64,000 nt of DNA from Mesorhizobium sp. M4B.F.Ca.ET.058.02.1.1 (GCF_003952505.1 NZ_CP034450.1:2294001-2358000); one strand, 5' to 3'; shown: positions 42,344 through 52,765, counted from the stretch's first letter. A program made the numbers and translations. The notes: generated by a model from the sequence alone, not told the origin.

Positions 42344-44995
42344 ATGGCGATACAAAACGAGAATGCCTACGCAGCAGACCATGGACTTCGAGCCCTGGCC
42401 CTGTTCCTGCGCTTTCATGGCGTGGACGCCAAGCCCGACCAGATCCGCGATCGCTATGGCGACGGCGGTGCAATCGGCATCCGCGCGATGCTTCGCTGCG
42501 CCCGCGAGCTCGGGCTTAAGGTCGGCGCGCGCAAGGCACATTGGAACCGTCTTTCGAGCGTTCGGCTGCCCGGCATCGCTTCGTTGCACGATGGCGGATT
42601 TCTGCTTCTCGCAAAGGCCGACGACAACGGCGCGGTTGTGCTGCATCCACACTCGTCGGGGCCGAAGCGGATTACGCGCGCGGAATTGGAAGCAATCTGG
42701 GATGGCCGTTTGATCCTGGCCGGATCACAGAACGTCGCGCAGCGGGCGCTTCATACCCTTGCTGGCATGGGTATGCGCGGTCGTGATCTGCTGCGGCGCG
42801 CCCGCGATACCGTGATGCGCCCGCGTTTCGCCGATCGACGCGATACGGCCGCCGAGGCGACGAGCACCGCATCTGAGAGCGACGATGACTCAGGGCTCAT
42901 TGCCTTGGCGATATTGCTGCGTTGCCATGGCATCGCGGCCGACCCGGACCAGATCCGGCATCGGATGGGCGCGGCGCGCGTGGGTGTTACCGAAGTCCTT
43001 CGCTGTGCAAAGGATTTCGGACTCAAAGCCCAGGCACAGAGGACGAAGTGGAATCGGCTTGCGGTTACTCCGTTGCCGGGAATCGCCGTGCTTCGGGACG
43101 GTGGATTCCTGATCCTCGGCAAAGTCGTCGACGACAAGCTCCTCGTTCAGCGCCCGTCGTCGCCGCAACCCATTACAATGACCCAGGCCGACCTTGAGGC
43201 CATCTGGGACGGCGACATCATCCTGATGACCCGGCGCGCGCCCCTGACGGATCTCTCTCGACGGTTCGATATCAGCTGGTTTCTCGGCGCGGTCCACAAG
43301 TATCGCCATCTTCTCAGCGAAGTGCTGGTCGCGTCATTCTTCCTTCAGGTTTTTGCCCTTCTCTCACCGCTATTCTTCCAGGTGATCATCGACAAGGTGC
43401 TCGTGCATCGAAGCATGAGCACGCTTGATGTTCTGGTCACCGGTCTCGTCGCGCTGACGGTTTTCGAAACCGTCCTTGGCACGCTGCGCGTCTATCTGTT
43501 CGCGCATACGACGAACCGCATCGACGTCGAGCTCGGCGCCCGGCTGTTTCGTCACCTGCTGGCGTTGCCAATCGCATATTTCCAGACGCGCCGCGTGGGG
43601 GATTCGGTCGCACGCGTCCGCGAGCTCGAGAATATCCGCCAGTTCCTGACGAGCTCGGCGCTCACGCTTGTCATCGATCTCGTCTTCACCGTCGTTTTCC
43701 TCGCGGTGATGTTCTACTACACGACTTCGTTGACGCTGATCGTTCTGGCGTCGTTCCCATTCTACATCGGTATTTCTGCGGGAGCTGCGCCGCTGTTTCG
43801 CCGGCGCCTTGATGAGAAGTTCGATCGCGGCTCGGAGAATCAAGCTTTCCTGGTCGAGACCGTCACGGGCGTCGAAACGCTGAAGGCCATGGCGGTCGAG
43901 CCGCAGATGCAGCGACGTTGGGAGGAGCAGCTCGCCGCCTATGTGACCGCAAGCTTCCGCGTGCTCAGCCTGAACAATACGGCGAGCCAGGCGGTGCAGC
44001 TGATAAACAAGCTGGTCGTCGCCGCAACCCTGTACTTCGGTGCCAAGCTCGTGATCGGTGGCGACCTGACCGTCGGCGAACTCGTCGCATTCAATATGCT
44101 GGCATCCCGCGTAAGCATGCCGGTGCTGCGGCTCGCGCAGATTTGGCAGGATTTCCATCAGGCCCGCCTGTCGATCGATCGTCTCGGCGATATCCTCAAC
44201 ACCATTCCCGAGCCAAGCCTCAATCCTGGCCGCGCCACTCTGCCGGCGATCCGCGGACAGGTGACATTCGAGCATGCGACTTTCCGCTACCGAGTCGACG
44301 GCCCCGAGGTGCTGCACGACGTGTCGTTCAGCGTCGAGCCCGGTCAGGTCATCGGCATCGTGGGCTCCTCGGGCTCCGGCAAGAGCACCATCGCCAAGCT
44401 GATACAGCGGCTCTATGTGCCGGAGAGCGGACGCGTGCTGGTCGATGGCGTCGATCTGGCGATGGTCGACCTGACCTGGCTTCGCCGCCAGATCGGAGTC
44501 GTCCTGCAAGAGAACGTACTCTTCAACCGATCCATTCGCGAAAACATCGCGCTCGCCGATCCGGCTATGCCTATGGAGCGCGTCGTTGCAGCGGCGTCGC
44601 TCGCTGGCGCTCACGATTTCATCCTGGAACTGCCCGAGGGCTATGACACTATCGTGGGCGAACGCGGCAGCAGTCTTTCTGGCGGACAGCGCCAGCGCGT
44701 CGCAATCGCGCGGGCACTCATCACCGATCCGCGCATCCTCATCCTCGACGAGGCGACCAGCGCGCTGGACTACGAAAGCGAACGCGCCATTCAGCAGAAC
44801 ATGACACGAATCTCTGCCGGCCGGACCGTCTTCGTCATCGCGCATCGGCTCTCGACTGTGCGTCACGCGAACCGGATCATCACGATCGAGCATGGCCGCA
44901 TCGTCGAGGACGGTACCCATGATGACCTGATCCGCTCGAACGGGCGTTACGCTAACCTCCACTATCTGCAGGCCGGCATTCATGAAGTCCGCTAG
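42344..44995 (+). CDS. Type I secretion ABC transporter with two C39-like domains
   Basis: 883 residues from ATG 42344 (AAGGG upstream), against ~700 for HlyB-type proteins. The excess is a duplicated C39-like domain. Copy 1 (~1-125) has AADHGLRALALFLRFHGV and copy 2 (~178-300) DDDSGLIALAILLRCHGI; in both the catalytic Cys of C39 peptidases is replaced (His, Ser), so they should bind substrate rather than cut it. Six membrane helices follow from LLSEVLVASFFLQVFAL. The ATPase has GIVGSSGSGKST (Walker A), LSGGQRQRVAIARAL (signature) and ILILDEATSALD (Walker B). It likely exports the GH16 enzyme with the HlyD-type partner, whose start overlaps its stop. Confidence 0.9.
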   Translation: MAIQNENAYAADHGLRALALFLRFHGVDAKPDQIRDRYGDGGAIGIRAMLRCARELGLKVGARKAHWNRLSSVRLPGIASLHDGGFLLLAKADDNGAVVLHPHSSGPKRITRAELEAIWDGRLILAGSQNVAQRALHTLAGMGMRGRDLLRRARDTVMRPRFADRRDTAAEATSTASESDDDSGLIALAILLRCHGIAADPDQIRHRMGAARVGVTEVLRCAKDFGLKAQAQRTKWNRLAVTPLPGIAVLRDGGFLILGKVVDDKLLVQRPSSPQPITMTQADLEAIWDGDIILMTRRAPLTDLSRRFDISWFLGAVHKYRHLLSEVLVASFFLQVFALLSPLFFQVIIDKVLVHRSMSTLDVLVTGLVALTVFETVLGTLRVYLFAHTTNRIDVELGARLFRHLLALPIAYFQTRRVGDSVARVRELENIRQFLTSSALTLVIDLVFTVVFLAVMFYYTTSLTLIVLASFPFYIGISAGAAPLFRRRLDEKFDRGSENQAFLVETVTGVETLKAMAVEPQMQRRWEEQLAAYVTASFRVLSLNNTASQAVQLINKLVVAATLYFGAKLVIGGDLTVGELVAFNMLASRVSMPVLRLAQIWQDFHQARLSIDRLGDILNTIPEPSLNPGRATLPAIRGQVTFEHATFRYRVDGPEVLHDVSFSVEPGQVIGIVGSSGSGKSTIAKLIQRLYVPESGRVLVDGVDLAMVDLTWLRRQIGVVLQENVLFNRSIRENIALADPAMPMERVVAAASLAGAHDFILELPEGYDTIVGERGSSLSGGQRQRVAIARALITDPRILILDEATSALDYESERAIQQNMTRISAGRTVFVIAHRLSTVRHANRIITIEHGRIVEDGTHDDLIRSNGRYANLHYLQAGIHEVR

Positions 44996-46409
44996 CCAAA
45001 ACATCGTCGAGTTTCCGAGAGTCAATCCTCGTCGCCACGAGCACGAAGTTGCGTTCCTGCCGGCGGCGCTCGAAATCACCGAATCGCCGCCGTCGCCGAT
45101 CGGGCGCGCAATCGGGGCGAGTATCATCGCGGTCTTCTGCTTCGCGCTGGTGTGGGCGTCGCTGGGCAGCGTCGATATCGTCGCAACGGCGACGGGCAAG
45201 ATCGTGCCAGACGGGCGCACCAAGCTGATCCAGCCATTCGACACCGGCGTCGTGCGCGCCATCAACGTGCGCGATGGTCAGAGCGTGAAGGCTGGCGACG
45301 TCCTGATCGAGCTCGACCCGACCATGACGGACGCCGACCAGGAGCGCCAGAAAAGCGATCTCCTTTCGGCCGAACTCGACGTCGCACGGCTGCGCGCGGC
45401 GCTCGCGGAGGATCCGCTTGCGGCCTTCCGACCGCCGCAGGGGGCAAGCGCGGCGGAGATCGAGATGCACCGTCAGTTTCTTGTCAGTCAGCTCGCCGAA
45501 CAGAACACCAAGCTCGCCGAGATCGATCGCGAGCAAACCCAGAAAGAGGCGGAACGATCGACCACTTTGGCGAGCGGCGCGAAGCTCGAGGCGACGATAC
45601 CGCTGCTGCAGGAGCGGGTCGACATTCAAAAGAACCTCGTCGACAAGGCACTTGCTTCGAAGGTCGTCTATCTCTCCGAGTATCAGGAACTGGTAGGCCT
45701 TCAGCAGGATCTCAACCTGCAGCAGAGCCGGCTGCGCGAAGCCGACGCAGCCATCGCGTTGCTGAAGGAAACGAGGGAAAAGACCGCCGCGGAGTACCGG
45801 CGCGCGACCTATGAGGCACTCGCAAAAGCCGAGCAGAGAGCTGCGAGCACCGGGCAGGAAGTGATCAAGGCAGAGCGGCGCACGAAGCTCCAACAATTGA
45901 CCGCGCCGGTCGATGGCGTTGTGCAGCAACTCGCCGTTCATACGGTGGGAGGTGTGGTGACGCCTGCTCAGCCACTCGCCGTGGTGGTTCCGAGTGAGAG
46001 CCATCTCGAGATCGAGGCCATGCTCTCCAACCGAGACATCGGTTTCGTCCATCCGGGACAGAAGGCGGAAATCAAAGTCGACACATTCAACTTCACCCGC
46101 TACGGGCTTCTTCATGGTGAAGTGCTCAGCGTGTCATCCGACGCCATAGTTCGCGACAGGCAGCAGAGCGCGTCGAACGACCGCGCGTTGGGCGCAGCGC
46201 AGAGCGACAGTGAGCCGAGAGATCAGGAACTGCAGTATGCCACGCGCGTTTCACTTGACCGTACGGACATGCAGGTGGATGACAAGCTCGTCAAGCTCGG
46301 TCCGGGTATGGCGGTGACGGTCGAGATCAAGACTGGCACGCGCAGTATCATTGGCTATTTCCTCTCGCCGCTGGCGAAAACCAAGCAGGAATCATTGCAC
46401 GAGCGGTAA
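44982..46409 (+). CDS. HlyD-family membrane fusion protein of type I secretion
   Basis: 475 residues. A cytoplasmic start is followed by a single membrane helix (AIGASIIAVFCFALVWASLG, ~43-62) and then the lipoyl/barrel-sandwich half VDIVATATGKIVPDGRTKLIQPFDTGVVRAINVRDGQSVKAGDVL. A long coiled coil (residues ~110-300) leads to the second half APVDGVVQQLAVHTVGGVVTPAQPLAVVVP, and a beta-barrel with HPGQKAEIKVDTFNFTRYG ends it. Order and motifs match PrsE/HlyD. It bridges the ABC transporter and a TolC-like outer membrane pore, which is not in this window. Overlaps the transporter gene by 14 bases. Confidence 0.92.
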   Translation: MKSASQNIVEFPRVNPRRHEHEVAFLPAALEITESPPSPIGRAIGASIIAVFCFALVWASLGSVDIVATATGKIVPDGRTKLIQPFDTGVVRAINVRDGQSVKAGDVLIELDPTMTDADQERQKSDLLSAELDVARLRAALAEDPLAAFRPPQGASAAEIEMHRQFLVSQLAEQNTKLAEIDREQTQKEAERSTTLASGAKLEATIPLLQERVDIQKNLVDKALASKVVYLSEYQELVGLQQDLNLQQSRLREADAAIALLKETREKTAAEYRRATYEALAKAEQRAASTGQEVIKAERRTKLQQLTAPVDGVVQQLAVHTVGGVVTPAQPLAVVVPSESHLEIEAMLSNRDIGFVHPGQKAEIKVDTFNFTRYGLLHGEVLSVSSDAIVRDRQQSASNDRALGAAQSDSEPRDQELQYATRVSLDRTDMQVDDKLVKLGPGMAVTVEIKTGTRSIIGYFLSPLAKTKQESLHER

Positions 46410-46908
46410 AAGGGCAGGCTTCCAGCCGACGAACCTTTGTCCCTGCCATTGTCAACTCGAGCCACGTGGCGTCGGGTAACAATGAAGAAACAGCAGTCGC
46501 CAGGAAGAGCGCGCCAAGGCGATCCGAGCCGGAATTGACGCTTGTTTGCCGGAGCTAGCCAGGCGCCCGAAACGCCCTTCGTCCGGCAGGAACGCACGAG
46601 ACACCCCTCTGCGCTGGCGGCGGACATGCTCCTGTTGGATAGGTGGGTGAGAAATCAGGGCTTTAGGGCTACCCCCAATTCATCAAGGGCTCTTGGGCAC
46701 GGCTGCGTGCTAGGATCAGCCCCCGCATGTGCGGAGGGGAAACCGTGGCCCTGAACGTAGTCGGCCAAGCCAGACCGAACACATTCGCCTTCGAGACCAG
46801 TGCTGTCGCCGGAGCGACGTCGCGAGATGTTCGAGGCTCTCGATCCCGTGCTGCGCCGCAATCCAGAAGTCGGAGCCTACAACCAGACTTTCTGAGAGGA
46901 ACTGGAGC
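46410..46908. other. Intergenic region before manC fusion, no gene seen
   Basis: 499 bases. The frame of the next gene stays open back to 46729, but that part lacks a start with a ribosome site and does not resemble guanylyltransferases. No hairpin terminator is obvious after the HlyD gene. GAGAGGAACTGGAGC before 46909 gives the ribosome site. Confidence 0.5.
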
Positions 46909-49215
46909 ATGCCGGACCGGATCGTAAGTTTTGTCATGAGCGGGGGCGTCGGATCACGGCTGTGGCCGCTCTCGCGCGAAGACAATCCCAAGCAATTCCA
47001 TGACTTTTCGGGCGACGGCTCGATGCTTGCAAAAACTGTTCGACGCCTCAAGATGCGGCCGGACGGTGAGGCGCCGATCTACCTGATAGCTTCGGAACGG
47101 CATGCCGACCGCGTCATTTCGGATATCGGTGCGCTCGGCCTGAACGGCGGCAGACCGATTTTCGAGCCCATCGGACGCAATACGGCCGCGGCGGTCGCAA
47201 TAGCCACCCTGCAGACAATCTCCGAACATGGCGTCGACGCGCTTGTACTGGTGGTGCCCTCCGACCACGAGATATCGACCGAAAAGCAATTCTGGGAAAC
47301 CGTCGAAGCGGGCATGCCTGCCGCGGATTCAGGAAGCATTGTGGTATTCGGCATCAAACCGACGCATCCCGAAACAGGGTACGGCTACATAAAGGTTAAG
47401 GTTGCGGCAAATGGTGACGGAGTGGCCGCCGTTTCGCACTTTGTCGAAAAGCCCAATATCGAGACGGCCCGCAAATATGTGTCTTCGGGAAGGTTCTACT
47501 GGAACGCCGGCATCTTTCTGTTTCGTGCCGACACGATGCGGAAGGCATTTCTCGACCTCCGGCCGGACATCTGGGACACTGCGGAACGGGCCCATAAGAC
47601 CGCACGGGCCGACCTCTCAGGCATTTATTTGCCTCAGGGCTTCTACTCGACCGTCCCGTCGACATCGATCGACTACGCGGTCATGGAGCATGCACGCGGT
47701 ATCGCGATGGTTACGGCTTCCTTCCGCTGGAACGACCTTGGTTCGTGGCAATCGCTGCTCGAAGCCAGCCCGACGGACCGCGACGGAAATGTCGTAGCGG
47801 GCGACGTCGTCGCCATGGATTGCGGCAGCTCCTACCTCAGAAGCCAGGGCAGGCTGCTGACCGTCATCGGAATGAAGGATGTGGCGGTGGTGGCGACCCC
47901 GGACGCAGTGTTCGTCGCTCCGGTCACCCACAGCCAGAACGTGAAGAAGGTTGTCGAACAGTTAGAGAAGAGCGGACGCCTCGAGACGAAGTTCACGGCG
48001 TCGGAAGACCGCGTCATAATCAGCGGATCATGGCGAAAGCGCGTCGAGCACTGGCTCTTCAACGAGACGCTGCCGCTGTGGTCCACTGCAGGTGTCGACG
48101 ATGTGCATGGCGGCTTCCACGAGGCTCTCGGTTTCGATGCAAGGCCGTTAGGCAAGCCCAAGCGCATGCGGACGATGGCTCGCCAGATCTACGCTTTCGC
48201 GGTCGCCAAGGAACGCGGCTGGGCCGGACCGGCCGACAGGCTCATCAGCCACGGCATCGACTTCATCGCGAAATACGGTCGCACCGACCGCGGCGGCTGG
48301 GTTCGCAGCCTCAATTCCAACGGCAGCGTGGTCGACCCGGTGGAGGACGCCTACGACCATTCCTGTGTGCTCCTGGCGCTTGCCCATGCTCATCGATGCG
48401 GCGATCGGGATGCCTTGCGGCTTGCTCAAGAGACATTTCATTTCATCGACACCCATCTCGAGGACGGCTGCTTGAACGGCTTCCTGGAGAGCCCTGGCTG
48501 GAGTGGGGTGCGGTTCTCGAACCCGCATATGCACATGCTGGAATCCTTCCTTGCCTGGTATGGCGTCACCGGCGACCGCAGCTACCTGCGTCGGGCGGCA
48601 CGCATCATCGATCTTTTCCGGAGTCACTTCTTCGACCAGGAGAGCTGGACGCTTGGCGAACGCTTCGATGTCGACTGGCTGCCGCTGCCTGGAGACGACG
48701 GTCAGTGGACCGAACCGGGGCACCATTTCGAATGGGCCTCGCTCCTTGTCGATTTCACGCGGGCAAGTGGGCAGAAAGACTTGGCAGTCTACGCAAGGAA
48801 GCTCTATTCGTCGGCGATCGCCAGCGGATTGAACCGGGCCACCGGTCTGGCTTATGCGGCCGTGTCGCGGCAGGGAATGCCCTTCGACCGGCTCTCTCGC
48901 AGTTGGCCGCAATGCGAGGCCGTCAAGGCGGCCATCGCCCTGGACGGCATTGGCGGGCCTGATCTGAAACCCGAGATCGAAGCTCGTGTCGCCCGCCTCT
49001 TCCGATGGCATATCGATCCAGCACCGCTTGGCTTGTGGGTTGACAGGATTGACGAGCGCGGAAGGTCAGTGGCGACGGAGGTCCCCGCGAGCATCTTCTA
49101 CCATCTGGTAACGGCGTTGATGCAGTACCTGGACAAGACCGAAGGGCAGGTAGAGCCCTTCCCGCTCCCGGGGTCCGATGCAGGCGGCCCCACTCGGACG
49201 CAGGTCTACGGTTGA
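46909..49215 (+). CDS. Mannose-1-phosphate guanylyltransferase fused to AGE-family isomerase
   Basis: 768 residues from ATG 46909. Residues 1-~355 are ManC-type: MSGGVGSRLWPLSRE with NPKQF, EPIGRNTAAAVAIA, PSDHEI, FVEKPN, YWNAGIFLF and WNDLGSW. After a ~15-residue link, residues ~375-750 form an (alpha/alpha)6 barrel of the N-acylglucosamine 2-epimerase/mannose isomerase family (GGFHEAL, KRMRTMARQIYAFAVAKERGW, DHSCVLLALAHAH, NPHMHMLESFLAWY, HHFEWASLLVDF, SRSWPQCEAVKAAI). Bifunctional ManC proteins usually carry a cupin-type phosphomannose isomerase; here an unrelated isomerase fold occupies that place. Together they could make GDP-mannose from fructose 6-phosphate via mannose 1-phosphate with a separate mutase. 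Confidence 0.87.
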   Translation: MPDRIVSFVMSGGVGSRLWPLSREDNPKQFHDFSGDGSMLAKTVRRLKMRPDGEAPIYLIASERHADRVISDIGALGLNGGRPIFEPIGRNTAAAVAIATLQTISEHGVDALVLVVPSDHEISTEKQFWETVEAGMPAADSGSIVVFGIKPTHPETGYGYIKVKVAANGDGVAAVSHFVEKPNIETARKYVSSGRFYWNAGIFLFRADTMRKAFLDLRPDIWDTAERAHKTARADLSGIYLPQGFYSTVPSTSIDYAVMEHARGIAMVTASFRWNDLGSWQSLLEASPTDRDGNVVAGDVVAMDCGSSYLRSQGRLLTVIGMKDVAVVATPDAVFVAPVTHSQNVKKVVEQLEKSGRLETKFTASEDRVIISGSWRKRVEHWLFNETLPLWSTAGVDDVHGGFHEALGFDARPLGKPKRMRTMARQIYAFAVAKERGWAGPADRLISHGIDFIAKYGRTDRGGWVRSLNSNGSVVDPVEDAYDHSCVLLALAHAHRCGDRDALRLAQETFHFIDTHLEDGCLNGFLESPGWSGVRFSNPHMHMLESFLAWYGVTGDRSYLRRAARIIDLFRSHFFDQESWTLGERFDVDWLPLPGDDGQWTEPGHHFEWASLLVDFTRASGQKDLAVYARKLYSSAIASGLNRATGLAYAAVSRQGMPFDRLSRSWPQCEAVKAAIALDGIGGPDLKPEIEARVARLFRWHIDPAPLGLWVDRIDERGRSVATEVPASIFYHLVTALMQYLDKTEGQVEPFPLPGSDAGGPTRTQVYG

Positions 49216-49999
49216 TCAAGGATCGGCCGTTCGTCGGATGGCGGAGGAGACGTCCAAATCCGACGAACTTTCCCTACTCGCGCGCAAGGGTGAGACGATG
49301 ACACGCGTGCAACGCGCTGCCGATGGAATGGCGGGTCCGTCGCACGGCGCGGCGTTGAACACCTGCAGGGCCGGCGATGCGGGGCGAGTCGCCGATTGTC
49401 GAAATGGCAGCCAGCTGAAACCAAAGTCTTCCAAGGAGCCTGGAAGCGCGGCTGCCAAGAGATGCCGACGCCGAATGGCGAGGCAGAGGTCAAATGCGCG
49501 GTATGCAATCCCACCCATCGCTACGATCCGGACTTCGCTTTCAAGCGGGTCAAGGCCGAGGCCCACATCAGGGATGATCCGGTTGCTACCCCTGCTTCGT
49601 CCATATGGATGTGTTTCGCCTGTTTCAGCCGAAGTTTATATTTCTTCGCCAGCCGGTTGCCGTTTCCTCAGGCAACGCCGGTAAGGCTCGGCTCTCTGTC
49701 ATGTGAACGACAAGAGCGCGCCGGGCCGCAAAACGTCCGCGATCACGCCACAGGCACCGACGGATTGGCTGGTAGCTTGTTAGGGCGGTGGATTTTTTGT
49801 TCGCCTGGCCGGCGCCATATACCCCACCCAAACACGCCCAATGTGGCGCCGGCCACCTTCCACTGTGTCAGAAGTCCCGGACGGCGGCACCAATTTGACT
49901 CGCCAACGCCTGACTAAAAGCCCAGGGTGCATCGTCACTGGCCATTGAACGGGCGCTGAGAATGAGCGCTCGCTTATGACGGGTATGCTGACGGGTTTT
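49216..49999. other. Convergent intergenic region, no gene seen
   Basis: 784 bases between convergent genes. Frames on both strands (e.g. 49396-49917 plus) are Arg/Pro-rich and unlike known families. The only structure is the 11-bp inverted repeat at 49807-49854. Confidence 0.5.
49807..49854. terminator. 11-bp perfect inverted repeat, possible bidirectional hairpin
   Basis: GGCCGGCGCCA (49807-49817) and TGGCGCCGGCC (49844-49854) are exact reverse complements with a 26-base loop. It lies between the convergent manC fusion and aminotransferase genes, 145 bases from the latter's stop. It lacks a T-run, so terminator function is uncertain. Confidence 0.4.
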
Positions 50000-51376
50000 T
50001 CAGCCCTGCGGCCGAACCTGCGGCAGGGCGGCGTCGAGCGACCGCTCGAACGCATCGACCAGCGTATCCAGCTGGGGCTCGGTGATGATCAGGGGCGGGC
50101 AGAAGGCGATGGCGTCGCCCATGTTGCGCGAAATGACGCCATTCTGCTGCAGGAACCCGTTGACCAGCACACCGAGGGCGGCAGGCTTGCCCCATGGCGC
50201 CTTGCTCGCCTTGTCGGTGACCAGCTCGACGGCGGCGATCAGGCCAACGCCGCGCACCTCGCCGACCAGCGGATGCGAGGCCAGCCTGCGCAGCCTTGCC
50301 TGCAGATGCGCGCCGATGGTGCGCGCGTTGCCGACGAGGTCGCGTTCCTCGATCAGCTTGATATTCTCCAGCGCGACGGCCGCGGCGACGGGATGGCCGC
50401 CGCCGGTGAAGCCGTGGCCGAAGGTGCCGATGCGATCGCTTTCATCGGCAATCGGCTCGAACACCTTGTCGTTGATGAGCAATGCCGAGATCGGCAGATA
50501 GGAGGAAGAAATCTGCTTCGACAGAACCATGATGTCAGGCTTGATGCCGAAGGTCTGCGAGCCGAACATCTCGCCGGTCCGGCCAAAGCCGCAGATGACC
50601 TCGTCGGCAACGAGCAGGACGTCGTATCTCGACAGCACGGACTGGATCTTCTCCCAATAGCCGGCGGGCGGAACGACGACGCCGCCGGCGCCCATGATCG
50701 GCTCGCCGAAGAAGGCGGCGATGGTCTCCGGTCCCTCGGCAAGGATCAGCGTCTCCAACTCGTCGGCGAGACGGCTGGAGAACTGCTCTTCGCTCTCGCC
50801 CGGCCTGGCATCGCGCCAATGGTGCGGCGTCGACGTGTGCAGCACATTGGCGATCGGCAGGTCGAAAGAGAGATGGTTGTTCGGCAGCCCGGTCAGGCTT
50901 GCCGCGGCAACGGTCACGCCGTGGTAGCCGCGCTTGCGGCTGATGATCTTCTTGCGCGCCGGCTGGCCGAGCGCGTTTGACCGGTACCAGATCATCTTGA
51001 TGGCCGTATCGTTGGCCTCGGAGCCGGAATTGGTGAAGTAGGCCTTGCTCATGGGCACTGGCGCCATCTGCACCAGTTTCTCGGCCAGGTCGATCAGCGG
51101 CGAATGCGCCTTCGATCCGAAGTCGTGATAATAGGGCAGCTTCGACATCTGCCGCGTGGCCGCCTCGACCAGGCGCTTTTCCGAGAAGCCGACGGCGACG
51201 CTCCACAGGCCTGCCATCGCCTCGATATAGCGGTTGCCGGCAATGTCCTCGACATAGATGCCGTCGCCCTTTTCGATGACGAGCGGGCCTGTTTCCTGAT
51301 GCTTGCGGGCATTGGTGTAGGCATGCAGGTGGTAGCGGATATCGCGGGCTTCAGGGGAATTGGGTCGGGCGTCCAT
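50000..51376 (-). CDS. Class III PLP aminotransferase
   Basis: 458 residues from ATG 51376, preceded by AGGAGCC; the open frame to 51583 adds a leader without homology. Features: GIYVEDIAGNRYIEAMAGLWSVAVGF, YFTNSGSEANDTAIKM, SRKRGYHGVTVAAASLTG, FGEPIMGAGGVVVPP, LLVADEVICGFGRTG and the PLP lysine in VLSKQISSSYLPISAL. This is the omega-amino acid/putrescine-pyruvate type common in rhizobia. The substrate is probably a diamine or omega-amino acid. It is divergent from the FAD oxidase at 51650. Confidence 0.9.
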   Translation of the reverse strand: MDARPNSPEARDIRYHLHAYTNARKHQETGPLVIEKGDGIYVEDIAGNRYIEAMAGLWSVAVGFSEKRLVEAATRQMSKLPYYHDFGSKAHSPLIDLAEKLVQMAPVPMSKAYFTNSGSEANDTAIKMIWYRSNALGQPARKKIISRKRGYHGVTVAAASLTGLPNNHLSFDLPIANVLHTSTPHHWRDARPGESEEQFSSRLADELETLILAEGPETIAAFFGEPIMGAGGVVVPPAGYWEKIQSVLSRYDVLLVADEVICGFGRTGEMFGSQTFGIKPDIMVLSKQISSSYLPISALLINDKVFEPIADESDRIGTFGHGFTGGGHPVAAAVALENIKLIEERDLVGNARTIGAHLQARLRRLASHPLVGEVRGVGLIAAVELVTDKASKAPWGKPAALGVLVNGFLQQNGVISRNMGDAIAFCPPLIITEPQLDTLVDAFERSLDAALPQVRPQG

Positions 51377-51649
51377 GATGGCTCCTGTCTGCAGGCGTGC
51401 AGCCGAAACAGAACCGTCTCGTCTGATGAGCGGTCCAGGGATTACTCGCGTTTGGGATGCTTGATGCATCATGGCGGCAGGTGGCCGCAAGAGCCGCTGT
51501 GTCATGATCGATAGCGCCATGTGGTTCCCCAACTCAGTTCCAAATGATCCCGATGCCGCGGCCACGCACGTGATCGCCGGCACTGGACAACAAGGCTATG
51601 ATCCTTGAAGGCTGCGACGCGCCGCTTGCGCAACCAGATGGACAGGGGC

Positions 51650-52765
51650 ATGGAACAGGTCGATTGCATCGTCGCCGGCGCCGGCGTCATCGGTCTGGCG
51701 GCTGCGCGCGCCATGGCCGCACAAGGCCTGGACACGCTGATATTCGAAGCCGCCGACGCCATCGGCACCGAGACAAGTTCGCGAAATTCGGAGGTCGTCC
51801 ACGCCGGTATCTACTACCCAAAGGGGTCGCTGAAGGCGCGCCTCTGCGTTGACGGGCGGGAGTTGCTCTATCGCTACTGCGCGGAGCGATCAATCCCGCA
51901 CCGGCGTTGTGGCAAGCTCATCGTCGCGACAGACGGGGCTCAGGAACCGGTGCTTTCCTCCATTCGCGGCAATGCCGCCGCTTGCGGAGTTGACGACCTG
52001 CGTTTTCTGTCCGCAGCCGAGGCGCAGGCGCTGGAGCCGGCGCTGCACTGCACCAAGGCATTGCTGTCGCCCTCCACCGGCATCGTCGACAGCCACGCGC
52101 TGATGCTCACCTTGCTCGGCGAGGCCGAAGCGAACGGCGCCATGCTGTCGCTCAACACGCGTGTGGTTTCCGGTCGTATCGGAACCGGCGGCATCGTCCT
52201 CGAGACGATGGACACCGCAAGCGGCGAGCGTTTCGAGATCGCCACCTCACACCTCGTCAACGCGGCAGGTCTCGGCGCAGTGGCGCTTGCCGCTTCGCTC
52301 GAAGGATTCGATCGGCAGTTCCTGCCGACGCTTCGCTACGCCAAGGGCAGTTATTTTTCGGTGGCCGGGCGCGTACCCTTCTCGCGGCTTGTCTATCCGG
52401 TGCCCGAACCCGGCGGGCTCGGCGTTCACCTGACGCTCGACCTCGCCGGCACGGCGCGCTTCGGGCCGGATGTCGAATGGACGGACGGGCTGGACTACCG
52501 CGTCGACCCCACGCGCGGCGAGCGCTTCTACGATGCGATCCGCAAATACTGGCCGGAGCTCGCGGACGGCAGCCTGCAACCGGCCTATAGCGGCATCCGC
52601 CCAAAGCTTTCCGGACCCGGCGAGGCCAACAGCGACTTCATCATCCAGGATGCGGCAACCCACGGCATCGAGGGCGTGGTCAATCTGTTCGGCATCGAAA
52701 GCCCCGGGCTGACGTCCAGCCTGGCGATCGCCGCGCATGTCGCGCGCATTCTGACGCTCGCCTAG
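51650..52765 (+). CDS. FAD-dependent oxidoreductase, L-2-hydroxyglutarate oxidase-like
   Basis: 371 residues from ATG 51650. FAD-binding [18 protein letters not shown] opens the protein. [21 protein letters not shown] matches the DAO/LhgO family. [22 protein letters not shown] and [15 protein letters not shown] with [17 protein letters not shown] complete it. It likely oxidises a 2-hydroxy or 2-amino acid. A longer start at 51605 exists, but AGGGG precedes 51650. It is divergently placed from the aminotransferase, which may hint at a joint amino-acid route; this is weak. Confidence 0.87.
   Translation: MEQVDCIVAGAGVIGLAAARAMAAQGLDTLIFEAADAIGTETSSRNSEVVHAGIYYPKGSLKARLCVDGRELLYRYCAERSIPHRRCGKLIVATDGAQEPVLSSIRGNAAACGVDDLRFLSAAEAQALEPALHCTKALLSPSTGIVDSHALMLTLLGEAEANGAMLSLNTRVVSGRIGTGGIVLETMDTASGERFEIATSHLVNAAGLGAVALAASLEGFDRQFLPTLRYAKGSYFSVAGRVPFSRLVYPVPEPGGLGVHLTLDLAGTARFGPDVEWTDGLDYRVDPTRGERFYDAIRKYWPELADGSLQPAYSGIRPKLSGPGEANSDFIIQDAATHGIEGVVNLFGIESPGLTSSLAIAAHVARILTLA

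Noticed and set aside
43370..45265. 631-residue frame antisense to the type I transporter
   Set aside because: Shadow of the ABC transporter and HlyD genes; Asp/His/Arg-rich with no recognisable domain.
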